Assembly: GCA_945862935.1 (NCBI GenBank)
Contig: CAMBBO010000004.1
Span: 1 to 37,972 of the forward strand
Origin: Pseudorhodoplanes sinuspersici
GTDB taxonomy: Bacteria > Pseudomonadota > Alphaproteobacteria > Rhizobiales > Xanthobacteraceae
Direction: 5' to 3'
Length of the DNA: 37,972 nucleotides
In this document: positions 1 to 9,043 of the stretch, one piece after another
Layout: each line of letters begins with the position of its first letter
How positions within the stretch are numbered: position 1 is the first letter of the stretch
Translations under genes and position numbers: made by a program
Notes under the pieces: generated by a model
Seen by the model: only the letters and a program-made list of their open reading frames with translations
The model's database searches: none
Told to the model about the DNA's origin: nothing

Positions 1-3000
1 GATCGACCACGCGCGCCAGTCCTTCAGTGAAATCCTCATTGCGCAGGAACCAGACAAGCCGATCGAGCAACAAATCCTGGACGGCTGCGTACAATTCGAG
101 TTGCAGCGCGCCCGGCACCTTGTTGTCGAGCGCGTTGATCTCGTCATTCAGCGTCGGCATGTCGTAGCTGTCGCGTACGGCGGCGAAAGCTGAAGCAATC
201 TCCGCGACCGAAGCGCCAGTTTCGTCGACGATACGCGCGATGATCGAAGCGCCGCCGCGATTGACCATCGAATTTGCGAGCTGGGTCGAGATGATCTCGC
301 GATGCAGCCTGTGATGCTCCAGCGCCGCCGGGAATTTCTCCGCCAGCACCTTCGGGAAATAACGCCCGAGTTCGCGGCGCAAATATGGATCGTCTGGCAC
401 CGGCGATTCGAGCAGGTCGCTGTAGAGCGATAGCTTGGCGTAGGCGAGAAGCACCGCAAGTTCGGGCCGCGTGAATGCCTGATTGCGGCGGCGGCGTTCG
501 CCGATTTGCATATCGTCCGGCAAGAACTCGACATTGCGGTCGAGCAGGCCGCGCGCTTCCTGCGTCTGCATGAAGCGCTGCAAGAAGCCGACATCGTCCA
601 AGCCCCGCCGCTCGGCCAGCGACAGCGCAAGCGTCTGCAAGTAATTGTTGCGCAAAACGAGATGACCGACCTCCTCGGTCATCTGTTGCAGCAATTCGTT
701 GCGGCCCTCGATTGTCAGCGCGCCAGATTCCACAGGCTGGCTCAACGCGATCTTGATATTGACCTCGACGTCCGAGGTATTCACGCCGGCGGAATTGTCG
801 ATGGCGTCGGTGTTCAGCCGCACGCCCTGCATCGCAGCCTCGATGCGCCCTAGCTGCGTGACACCGAGATTGGCGCCCTCGCCGATCACTTTGCATTTGA
901 GATCCTTGCCAGTGATGCGGATGGCGTCATTGGCGCGGTCGCCTGCGGCCTCGTTGGTTTCGCCGGATGAGCGGATGTAAGTGCCGATGCCGCCGAACCA
1001 GAGCAGGTCGGCCGGCATTTTCAGGATAGCGGTCATGATTTCCGGCGGCGTTGCGTGCTCGCCGGCCAGGCCAAGCAGGTTCCGCATTTCTGCGGACAAA
1101 GGAATCTGCTTCAGCGACCGCGGAAAAATTCCTCCGCCCTGCGAGATCAGCGTCTTGTCGTAATCCTGCCAGCTCGAACGCGGCAGCTTGAACAACCGCT
1201 CGCGCTCGGCGAAGCTTTTCTCCGTGTCTGGCGACGGGTCGATAAAAATGTCGCGATGATCGAACGCCGCGACGAGCTTGATCGTCTTCTCTCGAAGCAT
1301 TCCGTTGCCGAACACGTCGCCCGACATGTCGCCCACGCCCGCGACCGTGAACGGCGTGGTGTGAATATTGACGTCCATTTCGCGGAAATGCCGCTTCACT
1401 GCCTCCCACGCGCCGCGCGCGGTAATGCCCATGACCTTATGGTCGTAACCGGCCGAGCCGCCAGATGCGAAGGCATCGCCCAGCCAGAAGCCGCGCTCGA
1501 CGGAGATCGCATTCGCCGTGTCGGAGAAGGTGGCGGTTCCCTTGTCGGCCGCAACCACCAGATAAGGATCGTCGTCGTCGTGACGCACGACGTTATCGGG
1601 ATGCACGACGTTGCTTCCCGATAGATTGTCGGTGAGGTCGAGCAGACTTCCGATAAACAACTTGTAGGCAGCAATGCCTTCGGCGGCGATGGCTTCGCGC
1701 GTGCCGCCGACAGGAAGGAATTTCGGAACAAAGCCGCCCTTCGCGCCAACCGGCACGATGACCGCGTTCTTCACCTGCTGCGCTTTGACGAGACCCAGAA
1801 TTTCCGTGCGGAAATCCTGCGGCCGGTCAGACCAGCGAATGCCTCCGCGCGCCACCTTGCCGAAACGCATATGCACGCCTTCGACGCGCGTCGAATAAAC
1901 GAAAATTTCGTAGAGCGGTTTGGGCAGCGGCATGCCGTCGATCTTGCGGCTGTCGAACTTGATCGCGATCAGCGCCTTCGGCATTCCGTCATCGCCGATC
2001 TGGTAGAAATTGGTGCGGATCGCCGCGTGGATCGCATTCATGAAATGCCGCAAGATGCGATCTTCATCGAGGCTTTGAACGGCTTCCAGCGCCTGCTCGA
2101 TCTCCTGTGCGATTGCCGTCTCGCGCGCCGCGCGTTTGTCGTCGCCGCCTTCGCCGCGTGGATCGAAACGCGCCTGGAAAAGCGCGACAAGTTTTGCCGC
2201 GATCGCAGAATGTTTGCGCAAAGTCGCCCACATGTAATCCTGCGAGAACGGCACGCGGATTTGCCGCAGATAGCGCGAGATCGTGCGGATCAGCGCAACG
2301 TCGCGCCACCACAATCCGGCTGTCAGAACCAGCGCGTTGTAACCGTCATTCTCCGCAACGCCGCGCATGACAAAGAGGAATGCCGCTTCGAGCGGTTGAT
2401 CCATAGTCGCAAGATCAATTGCGCCGCCATCGGCCCGTTCGAGCATCATGTCATGCAGCCAGATCGACTCATGCTCGGGCGTGCCATCCATGTCGTAGGT
2501 GCGCTCATCGACGACGCGAAAGCCCATGTTTTCGAGAATAGGAACACGCTCCGACAACGGGATCGGTCGCGCATAACTCCACACCTTCAGCGCCACACCG
2601 CTTTTGGATTCAGCGACGCTGTGAAAATCGACGCTGATCGGACGCTCATCCGAAAGACCTTCGATGATCCGAATGTCGTCAATCGCAGTCGCAGGCGTGT
2701 AATGCTCGCGATAGCCTGCAGAAAAAGTGCGCGCGTAACGCGCAGCGAGCCGCTTTGCGCGCGCCGGTTCGTGCGCGAGCGCAAGCGCCTCGGCCAGCGC
2801 GTCGGTCCATGTGCGAACGATGGCATTGACCGCGTATTCCAGTTCCGCGCGTTCCGGGTATTCGATGCCATCCTCGGAACGCCGGATCACGAAATGGATT
2901 CGGACCAGCGGGCCTTCAGGGAAAAACAGGTCGAAGGTTCCGACGCTGCCCTTGTAGATCTCGGCCAGGAATTTCCCGATCGAATCGACCGTCGCCCCAC

Positions 3001-4318
3001 CGGCGCGTTCGCGCGGCACATAGACGATTACCGACACGAAACGGTCGAAACGATCGAGCCGCGGCAGCACGCGAACGCGTGGGCGTTCGTCGAGTTGCAG
3101 GATTGTCTGTGCGAACTGGAATAATGTCGCGTCGTCGATCTGGAACAGTTCGTCGCGCGGATAAGTCTCCAGAATGTTGACCAGCGCCTTGCCGGAATGC
3201 CCCGCCGAATTGAACCCTGAGCGCGTGAGAACGCTGTCGATCTTGCGGCGCAGATACGGGATCGATTTGGTCGAGCGCGTGTAGGCGCTCGACGTCAAAA
3301 GACCGATAATTCGAAATTCGCCGAGCGCGGTGCCGTTCGCGCTAAAGCGTTTGACGCCGACGTAATCCATGAAAACGCGGCGATGCACATGCGAACGCGT
3401 GTCCGCCTTCGTAATGATGAGTGCGGTCGGCTCGCTGAAGGCCTTCCGCATCTCATTCATCGTGGATGCGTCATCGAGCCGAGCGAACTCGCGCCCATCC
3501 CGATCGCGCAGGATTCCAAGACCCGTTTCCGGGCGTGGCTGCAATTCGCCGGTTGGCGCGAAGGCGTAATCGCGCACGCCCAAGAAAGTGAAATTGTTCG
3601 CGACAAGCCATTCCAGAAACTGGATCGCTTCCGCCACTTCATCCACCGGCAATGGCGGCGGGTTCGCTTTCAGGCTCGCAATAATTTCACCGACGCGCCC
3701 GAGCATCGGCCGCCAGTCGGTGACGCTCGCGCGCACATCGGCAAGGACCGTTTCCAGCGCCTTTACCGTTTGCGCGCGTTCGTTTTCGTCTGCGACTTCC
3801 TCGACATGAATATGAATAAAACTCTCGCGCAGCACCGTTCCGATCGCGTTCTCATCAATGACCCACGATTCGAGCGTGCCGTCGGCTTTGCGTCCGACCG
3901 AAAACACCGGATGCACCACCAGACGAATTGAAAACTTCCGGTCGGTCAATTCGGCCATCACCGAATCGACAAGGAACGGCATGTCGTCGTTGACGACTTC
4001 GATGACGGAGATGCCCTTCAGCCGTTCGCCGCCGGGCGGCACCTGCGGCGCGACGAAACGGATCGCAGGCGTCCCCGGCTTGCGCGTATGGAAATGCGCC
4101 CACGCCTCTTTCGCGAGAGAAGCCAGTTCCTCCGGCGCGTAGCCGACAAGGTCTTCCGGTGCGGCATGCTCAAACAGACGCGCGACAAAACTGTCGGGAA
4201 CCTGATCGTCGTCAATCAGATCGGACGCGTCCTCGATCAGGCGAAGAGCCGCAAGCTCTTCCTCCGTGCCGAGAAAAATTGAGGGCGAGTTTTCGTTCTG
4301 GCGCGGTGCGTCGGACAT
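1..4318 (-). CDS. NAD-dependent glutamate dehydrogenase, large (180-kDa class), C-terminus outside window
   Basis: This protein oxidatively deaminates glutamate to 2-oxoglutarate and ammonium using NAD+ in the cytoplasm. The minus frame is open without a stop from the ATG at 4318 to base 2, giving about 1439 residues. The family is usually about 1600 residues, so roughly the last 160 lie outside. The N-terminal half carries the ACT-like regulatory region (for example VNDDMPFLVDSV near residue 90). The catalytic core contains RGGIRWSDRPQDFRTE near residue 825 and the lysine/glycine segment PVGAKGGFV near residue 856. MSGDVFGNGML near residue 1000 and GEGANLG further on fit the nucleotide-binding part. 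The Shine-Dalgarno sequence before 4318 is weak. The gene is divergent from the CMD-family gene across about 117 bases. Long antisense frames across it are coding shadows. Confidence 0.95.
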   Translation of the reverse strand, partial: MSDAPRQNENSPSIFLGTEEELAALRLIEDASDLIDDDQVPDSFVARLFEHAAPEDLVGYAPEELASLAKEAWAHFHTRKPGTPAIRFVAPQVPPGGERLKGISVIEVVNDDMPFLVDSVMAELTDRKFSIRLVVHPVFSVGRKADGTLESWVIDENAIGTVLRESFIHIHVEEVADENERAQTVKALETVLADVRASVTDWRPMLGRVGEIIASLKANPPPLPVDEVAEAIQFLEWLVANNFTFLGVRDYAFAPTGELQPRPETGLGILRDRDGREFARLDDASTMNEMRKAFSEPTALIITKADTRSHVHRRVFMDYVGVKRFSANGTALGEFRIIGLLTSSAYTRSTKSIPYLRRKIDSVLTRSGFNSAGHSGKALVNILETYPRDELFQIDDATLFQFAQTILQLDERPRVRVLPRLDRFDRFVSVIVYVPRERAGGATVDSIGKFLAEIYKGSVGTFDLFFPEGPLVRIHFVIRRSEDGIEYPERAELEYAVNAIVRTWTDALAEALALAHEPARAKRLAARYARTFSAGYREHYTPATAIDDIRIIEGLSDERPISVDFHSVAESKSGVALKVWSYARPIPLSERVPILENMGFRVVDERTYDMDGTPEHESIWLHDMMLERADGGAIDLATMDQPLEAAFLFVMRGVAENDGYNALVLTAGLWWRDVALIRTISRYLRQIRVPFSQDYMWATLRKHSAIAAKLVALFQARFDPRGEGGDDKRAARETAIAQEIEQALEAVQSLDEDRILRHFMNAIHAAIRTNFYQIGDDGMPKALIAIKFDSRKIDGMPLPKPLYEIFVYSTRVEGVHMRFGKVARGGIRWSDRPQDFRTEILGLVKAQQVKNAVIVPVGAKGGFVPKFLPVGGTREAIAAEGIAAYKLFIGSLLDLTDNLSGSNVVHPDNVVRHDDDDPYLVVAADKGTATFSDTANAISVERGFWLGDAFASGGSAGYDHKVMGITARGAWEAVKRHFREMDVNIHTTPFTVAGVGDMSGDVFGNGMLREKTIKLVAAFDHRDIFIDPSPDTEKSFAERERLFKLPRSSWQDYDKTLISQGGGIFPRSLKQIPLSAEMRNLLGLAGEHATPPEIMTAILKMPADLLWFGGIGTYIRSSGETNEAAGDRANDAIRITGKDLKCKVIGEGANLGVTQLGRIEAAMQGVRLNTDAIDNSAGVNTSDVEVNIKIALSQPVESGALTIEGRNELLQQMTEEVGHLVLRNNYLQTLALSLAERRGLDDVGFLQRFMQTQEARGLLDRNVEFLPDDMQIGERRRRNQAFTRPELAVLLAYAKLSLYSDLLESPVPDDPYLRRELGRYFPKVLAEKFPAALEHHRLHREIISTQLANSMVNRGGASIIARIVDETGASVAEIASAFAAVRDSYDMPTLNDEINALDNKVPGALQLELYAAVQDLLLDRLVWFLRNEDFTEGLARVVD

Positions 4319-4435
4319 GCGGATGAGTCTTTACGATTGGCGCCGGGCCGTCGAGAGGCCATCCGGTCACGTGAAATCAATTTCACCGGAGCAAGCGGCG
4401 CGATAATCTCGGCTTGGGGAAACGCGGGGAAAATC

Positions 4436-5134
4436 GTGGCAAAATCCGGCAAAAAGATGAGCAAACACAAGGGCAAAGCAAGCGCTCGCCCTAAGGGCAG
4501 CAAGGCGGTCGCAAAATCGAAGATCAAGCCCGCGGCGCAGGCCAATCCAGCCGCGAACGTGGCGAATGCCGATGACACTGTCGTGATCGCGCTTTCGCTG
4601 CCGCCGGTGAAGCCGAGCGACTCCATGTCGGCCTATTTCAAGAAGTGCCAGGAGAAGCTTGGCTTCATCCCGAACGTGCTCAAGGCCTACGCCTTCGACA
4701 TGGCCAAGCTCGAACCCTTCGTCGCGATGTACAACGACCTGATGCTCGGGCCGTCGGGCCTGTCCAAGCTCGAACGCGAGATGATCGCGGTCGCCGTGTC
4801 CTCACACAACCGCTGCTACTATTGTCTCGTCTCGCATGGCGCGGCGGTCCGCCAATATGCCGGCGATCCTGTGCTCGGTGAATTGATCGCGATGAATTAT
4901 CGCGCCGCACGGCTCGATAAGCGCCAGCGCGCGATGCTGGATTTCGTTGTCAAATTAAGCGCCCAGCCGTGGCAGGTGGAAGAGAACGACCGCGAACGGC
5001 TGCGCCGCGCCGGATTTTCGGATCGCGACATCTGGGACATCGGAGCGGTCGCGGGCTTCTTCAACATGTCGAACCGCGTGGCATCCGCAACCGACATGCG
5101 GCCAAATTCGGTTTATCACCTGATGGCGCGCTAG
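4436..5134 (+). CDS. Carboxymuconolactone decarboxylase family (AhpD-like, peroxidase-related) protein
   Basis: This is a 232-residue AhpD-fold protein, probably a thiol-dependent peroxidase or alkylhydroperoxidase-like enzyme; the substrate is unknown. The family signature is the redox pair CYYC at residues 127-130 with a histidine four residues later (CYYCLVSHG), in the segment LEREMIAVAVSSHNR-CYYC. The C-terminal FFNMSNRVASATDMRPN is typical of peroxidase-related members. The first 45 or so residues are a lysine/alanine-rich, low-complexity tail that looks disordered. I chose GTG 4436 because GGGGA lies five bases upstream. ATG 4457, and an ATG at 4337 with no ribosome site, are alternatives. 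Its TAG stop overlaps the TAG stop of the opposing TPM gene within one CTAG. Confidence 0.85.
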   Translation: MAKSGKKMSKHKGKASARPKGSKAVAKSKIKPAAQANPAANVANADDTVVIALSLPPVKPSDSMSAYFKKCQEKLGFIPNVLKAYAFDMAKLEPFVAMYNDLMLGPSGLSKLEREMIAVAVSSHNRCYYCLVSHGAAVRQYAGDPVLGELIAMNYRAARLDKRQRAMLDFVVKLSAQPWQVEENDRERLRRAGFSDRDIWDIGAVAGFFNMSNRVASATDMRPNSVYHLMAR

Positions 5135-5742
5135 ATTTCGACCAGCTTGTTTGGAATCTCGTTACGATTGTCGAGACGCGCCGGAAAATGCTGCGCGAGC
5201 ACGACGCCGCATCGCTCGATGGCGGCGATAAGACCATCGCCCGCGCGCTTGTCCTTGATCGCAGTGATGAGGTCGGCCATCGCGCCGTCCCACACACTCT
5301 GATCGACCTTCGCGTTGATGCCTTCGTCGGCGATGATCGAGGCGTGGCGTTCCGCCACTGAAACGTAGATCAACACCCCGGTGCGATCCTTGGTGTTCTG
5401 CAGGCCGTGCGCGAGAAACTGCTGCATTGCCGCGCGCTGAGCGCGCTCAAAACGCGCGAGTTTCGGCACGGCGTGCACGACCACCTTCGGATGCGACAAA
5501 ATCAGAGACGCGAGAATGAACGCCGAAAGCTGGATCATGTAGATCGCCTCCACCGATGCTTCGGTGAATTCGATCAGCGGAATCGGCACGAACAAGGCGA
5601 GCGCCGCGCCCCATGCCACGGGAACGAGACGATAGGAGTCGGAGCGTTTCGCAATCACGCAAAAAATTTCACCGGATGTTTTTTGCTCCGCCGCGGCAAT
5701 GGCGTCGGCAACACGTTTCTTTTCGTTGTCGGAAATCAGCAT
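5131..5742 (-). CDS. TPM-domain membrane protein, third gene of lemA operon
   Basis: This 203-residue protein has a TPM domain (the TLP18.3/Psb32/MOLO-1 fold) interrupted by two predicted membrane segments at about residues 38-58 and 66-86. It starts with the TPM-like segment VADAIAAAEQKTSGEIFCVI and ends with the second half of the domain (TGVLIYVSVAERHASIIAD). The start at 5742 is set by a TGATG junction with the upstream TPM gene, so the two are probably translationally coupled; longer in-frame extensions would run into that gene. The family is linked by co-occurrence to LemA proteins and to the envelope, but no reaction is established. Together with the two upstream genes it forms a lemA-TPM-TPM operon. 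Confidence 0.85.
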   Translation of the reverse strand: MLISDNEKKRVADAIAAAEQKTSGEIFCVIAKRSDSYRLVPVAWGAALALFVPIPLIEFTEASVEAIYMIQLSAFILASLILSHPKVVVHAVPKLARFERAQRAAMQQFLAHGLQNTKDRTGVLIYVSVAERHASIIADEGINAKVDQSVWDGAMADLITAIKDKRAGDGLIAAIERCGVVLAQHFPARLDNRNEIPNKLVEI

Positions 5743-6590
5743 CACCAGCTCCCCGACGAACCACCGCCGCCGAACGACCCGCCCCCGCCGGAAAATCCGC
5801 CGCCCGAGGACGAGCCCGAACTCCACGACGATCCGCCGCCCGAAGACCCGGATCCCGAAGTGACGCGCGTCGTGTCCCACCAATGCCAGAAGCCGGCCTT
5901 GGCCTGGCCGTAAGGCGGCGCAAAACCAAACGCGGTTGCGAGCGACCGTATGCCGTTCAGCGCCAGAATGATCGTGAACAGCGCAATCATGAAGCCCCAT
6001 TCCGACAAAAACAGCCAGGAGAGGAATCTCACGAACCAGCCCGGCTGACGCACGGCAGGCTTGGCCCGCGCCTTGAACTCTTCGGCGTCGCCGCTCAACA
6101 CCTGAACGAGATCGTCGGTGCCGCGCACAATGCCGCCCGGAATATCGCCGGCCTTGAAGCGAGGAATGATCGAATTCTCGATGATGAATTTGGTGAGTGC
6201 GTCGGTCAGCGTCCCTTCGAGGCCGTAGCCGACCTCGATGCGAACCTTGCGCTCGTTCGGCGCGACGATTAGCAGCGCGCCGTTATTGACGCCCTGCTGG
6301 CCGATCTTCCATTCGCGGCCAAGCTGATAGCCGAAATCCTCGATGCTCGTGCCCTGCAGGGAATTGAGTGTGACCACGACAAGCTGCGTCGTGGTTTTGG
6401 TTTCAAGCTCCTGCAGTTTTGCTGTGAGGTCGGATTGGATCGACGAACTAAGGATGTTCGCTCCGTCAACCACGCGCCCCGTCAGCGCCGGGAATGTGAG
6501 CGCAAACGCGCAGGTAGCGAAACAAATCGCAACCAGCGCGATCGCAGACGCGCGCCAATATCCTCCCGCAATCGTCAGGACGTGGCGCAC
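5742..6590 (-). CDS. TPM-domain (YgcG-type) envelope protein with Gly/Ser-rich tail
   Basis: This 282-residue protein has a hydrophobic N-terminal signal (about residues 12-31, ending CAFA), then a TPM domain from about residue 34 to 165 beginning FPALTGRVVDGANIL. A membrane segment follows at about residues 190-213. The final 40 residues are almost only Gly and Ser with a few aromatic residues (for example SSWSSGSSSGGGFSGGGGS), the usual tail of this family. It is probably anchored with the TPM domain in the periplasm. The start is a GTG at 6590, 12 bases after the lemA stop, with AAGG about ten bases upstream. No other start keeps the signal sequence. It shares one base with the next gene (TGATG). 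Confidence 0.88.
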   Translation of the reverse strand: MRHVLTIAGGYWRASAIALVAICFATCAFALTFPALTGRVVDGANILSSSIQSDLTAKLQELETKTTTQLVVVTLNSLQGTSIEDFGYQLGREWKIGQQGVNNGALLIVAPNERKVRIEVGYGLEGTLTDALTKFIIENSIIPRFKAGDIPGGIVRGTDDLVQVLSGDAEEFKARAKPAVRQPGWFVRFLSWLFLSEWGFMIALFTIILALNGIRSLATAFGFAPPYGQAKAGFWHWWDTTRVTSGSGSSGGGSSWSSGSSSGGGFSGGGGSFGGGGSSGSW

Positions 6591-6602
6591 GTCAATCTCG
6601 CC

Positions 6603-7202
6603 TTAGAACTTCACTTGCGGCGGACGCGCGGTGTCGGCCGCGGCTGCGAATGTTTCCATCGGCTTGTTTGCGCGGAACACGGTCGAAGCCCAGATCACGC
6701 CGGGGAAGGTGCGAAGTTCAGTATTGTATTGACGCACGGCCTCGATGTAATCGCGGCGCGCGACGGAGATACGATTTTCCGTGCCTTCGAGCTGCGACTG
6801 CAGCGCGAGATAATTCTGGTTCGATTTCAGGTCGGGATAGGCTTCCGACACCGCGATCAGACGGCCCAGCGCGCCAGATAGTTGCGACTGCGCTTCCTGG
6901 AATTTCTTGAATGTCTCGGGATCGGTGATGGTCGAGGCATCGACCTTGATCGACGTCGCGTTGGCGCGCGCCTGCGTCACCGCTTCAAGCACGCTCTTTT
7001 CCTGCGCGGCAAAACCCTTCACCGTCTCGACCAGATTGGGGATGAGGTCGGCACGGCGCTGATACTGGTTCTGAACGTCGGACCATTTCGCCTTGGCCTG
7101 CTCCTCAAAGGTCGGAATGTTGTTGACGCCGCATCCGGCGAGAAAAAGACTCGCGCAGGCAGCGAAAACGGAAATCCGAATAATCCTGAACGTGCTGGCC
7201 AT
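6603..7202 (-). CDS. LemA family lipoprotein
   Basis: LemA-family proteins are helical envelope proteins of unknown biochemical role, often encoded with TPM-domain proteins as here. The product is 199 residues. It begins with a lipoprotein signal whose lipobox is LAGC with the cysteine at residue 24, so it is predicted to be lipid-anchored. The typical LemA core follows: WSDVQNQYQRRADLIPNLVE, then LGRLIAVSEAYPDLKSNQNY and NTELRTFPG. The ATG at 7202 is preceded by GGAGGG with good spacing, which decides against the TTG five codons upstream. It is the first gene of the lemA-TPM-TPM operon. The 140 bases to the divergent ggt gene hold both promoters, though I could not pick them out. Confidence 0.92.
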   Translation of the reverse strand: MASTFRIIRISVFAACASLFLAGCGVNNIPTFEEQAKAKWSDVQNQYQRRADLIPNLVETVKGFAAQEKSVLEAVTQARANATSIKVDASTITDPETFKKFQEAQSQLSGALGRLIAVSEAYPDLKSNQNYLALQSQLEGTENRISVARRDYIEAVRQYNTELRTFPGVIWASTVFRANKPMETFAAAADTARPPQVKF

Positions 7203-7342
7203 CGGGCCCTCCGGCAATTGCGTCGATATGCGGAAGCCGCCAATCTGCGGCCCGCATGGGTGACCCTAGTGCATGGCACTTCCAAGAGAAAGCCAGCGCT
7301 TCTATGTGTCGTGACGTCCCGCTCCGGTTCAAAGGTATCGCT

Positions 7343-9043
7343 GTGAAGCAGTTTCTGTCCCGGTCAGCCTTTTTTCTCGCTTTTGCCATCTCACCGGCCC
7401 TTGCCGCCGAAAGCGCGCAGACCGCGCAGGGGCGCAACGGCATGGTCGTGGCGCAGGAAGCGCGGGCGGCACAGATTGGCGTCGATATTCTAAAGCGTGG
7501 CGGCAACGCAGTGGATGCTGCGGTCGCGACCGGCTTTGCGCTCGCGGTCACCTATCCGCGCGCGGGCAATATCGGCGGCGGCGGCTTCATGGTGATCCAC
7601 CTTGCCAATGGAAATCGAAACATCGCCATCGATTATCGCGAAACGGCACCCGCGCTGACCACGCGCGACGTTTTCCTTGATGATCGCGGTGAAGCCGACC
7701 CTTCGAAATCACGCGATGGCGGATTGGCCATCGGCGTGCCCGGCACGGTCGCGGGTCTTGCGATGGCGCACGAAAAATACGGCTCCGGCACGCTGACGCT
7801 CGCCGATCTGATCGCGCCTTCGATTGCGCTCGCACGCGACGGCATTCCAGTCGATGGCGACGTTGCCGATACGCTGTCGTCGGCGCGCAACTTGTTCGCG
7901 CGCTGGCCATCATCGGCGAAGATTTTTCTGAAAAGCGATGGCGCAACTCTCGCGCCCGGCGACGTGCTGCTGCAAAGCGATCTCGCGGCAACACTGGAAA
8001 CCATCGGCCGCGAAGGCCCGCGTGCATTCTATGACGGCCCTATCGCGGACAAGATCGCTGCTGCCGTGCATGAGGGCGGCGGCCGCATGACGCCGAACGA
8101 TCTTCGGGAATACCGGGCCATCGAACGGCCGGTCGCTCGCGGCACTTATCGCGGATACGACATTCTCTCGATGCCGCCGCCATCATCCGGCGGCGCGCAT
8201 CTGATCGAGATGCTCAACATCCTCGAAGGCTACGACCTTGCGAAATCCGGGAGCGGGAGCACCGAAACCTTGCACCTGCTGATCGAAACAATGAAACGCG
8301 CGTATGCCGACCGCGCGGTATTTCTCGGCGACCCGGATTTCGTCAACATTCCGCTGAAAGGGTTGTTGTCGAAACGCTACGCGGCGGGTCTGCGCGACAC
8401 GATCACGCTTCAGCGCGCGACGCCTTCGGCCGAAATCCGCGCAGGCGCGCCGGCGGCCTATGAAGGCGACAACACCACACATTTTTCCGTCACGGACCGT
8501 TTTGGCAACGCGGTTTCGAACACCTACACGCTCAATCTCAGCTACGGCGTCGGCCTCGTCGCCGAAGGCACCGGCGTTCTTCTCAACAACGAACTCGATG
8601 ACTTCGCGGCAAAACCCGGCGCGCCGAATGCCTTCGGCCTCGTCGGCGGGGACGCGAATGCGCCGGGTCCGCGCAAGCGCCCGCTCTCGTCCATGTCGCC
8701 GACCATCGTGCTGAAAGACGGCGCGCCTATTCTCGTGACCGGCTCGCCCGGCGGCAGCCGCATCATCACAGCAGTTCTGCAAGTCATATCGAACATGATC
8801 GACCACGGCATGAATGTCGGCGATGCCGTCGGCGAACCGCGCATCCATCATCAATGGCTGCCGGATGAGGTATTCGTCGAGCCGGGAATTCGGGATGCAA
8901 CGCTCGATGCGTTGCGCGTGTTAGGACACAAAATCACACAGCGCCCGCCAATGACGTCGGCAAATTCCATCGCGGTCACGCCGGAGGGGTTTATTGGCAC
9001 AGCAGACCGGCGCACGCGCGGGCCGCTTGCGGTGGGTTACTAG
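7343..9043 (+). CDS. ggt: Gamma-glutamyltransferase, secreted
   Basis: This enzyme hydrolyses or transfers the gamma-glutamyl group of glutathione and related compounds in the periplasm. The 566-residue precursor has a signal peptide (KQFLSRSAFFLAFAISPALA) cleaved before AES. Family blocks are present: GGNAVDAAVA, GNIGGGGFMV, and the autoprocessing site GDNTTHFSV, where the first Thr (about residue 378) would become the N-terminus and nucleophile of the small subunit. PLSSMSPTIV and GSPGGSRIITAVLQ complete the active site. The start is taken as GTG 7343 with AAAGG about seven bases upstream, because it places the signal peptide at the very N-terminus; ATG 7304 is possible. Its stop directly abuts the stop of the opposing ABC permease gene. 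Confidence 0.95.
   Translation: MKQFLSRSAFFLAFAISPALAAESAQTAQGRNGMVVAQEARAAQIGVDILKRGGNAVDAAVATGFALAVTYPRAGNIGGGGFMVIHLANGNRNIAIDYRETAPALTTRDVFLDDRGEADPSKSRDGGLAIGVPGTVAGLAMAHEKYGSGTLTLADLIAPSIALARDGIPVDGDVADTLSSARNLFARWPSSAKIFLKSDGATLAPGDVLLQSDLAATLETIGREGPRAFYDGPIADKIAAAVHEGGGRMTPNDLREYRAIERPVARGTYRGYDILSMPPPSSGGAHLIEMLNILEGYDLAKSGSGSTETLHLLIETMKRAYADRAVFLGDPDFVNIPLKGLLSKRYAAGLRDTITLQRATPSAEIRAGAPAAYEGDNTTHFSVTDRFGNAVSNTYTLNLSYGVGLVAEGTGVLLNNELDDFAAKPGAPNAFGLVGGDANAPGPRKRPLSSMSPTIVLKDGAPILVTGSPGGSRIITAVLQVISNMIDHGMNVGDAVGEPRIHHQWLPDEVFVEPGIRDATLDALRVLGHKITQRPPMTSANSIAVTPEGFIGTADRRTRGPLAVGY

Noticed and set aside
1871-3124. 417-codon open frame on the plus strand inside the glutamate dehydrogenase gene
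   Set aside because: It is antisense to clearly conserved dehydrogenase sequence; its composition (Arg, Asp, His rich) is that of a shadow frame in GC-rich DNA and it resembles no family.
5758-5875. Low-complexity repeat at the end of the first TPM gene
   Set aside because: It encodes the Gly/Ser tail common in YgcG-type proteins rather than a DNA repeat element.
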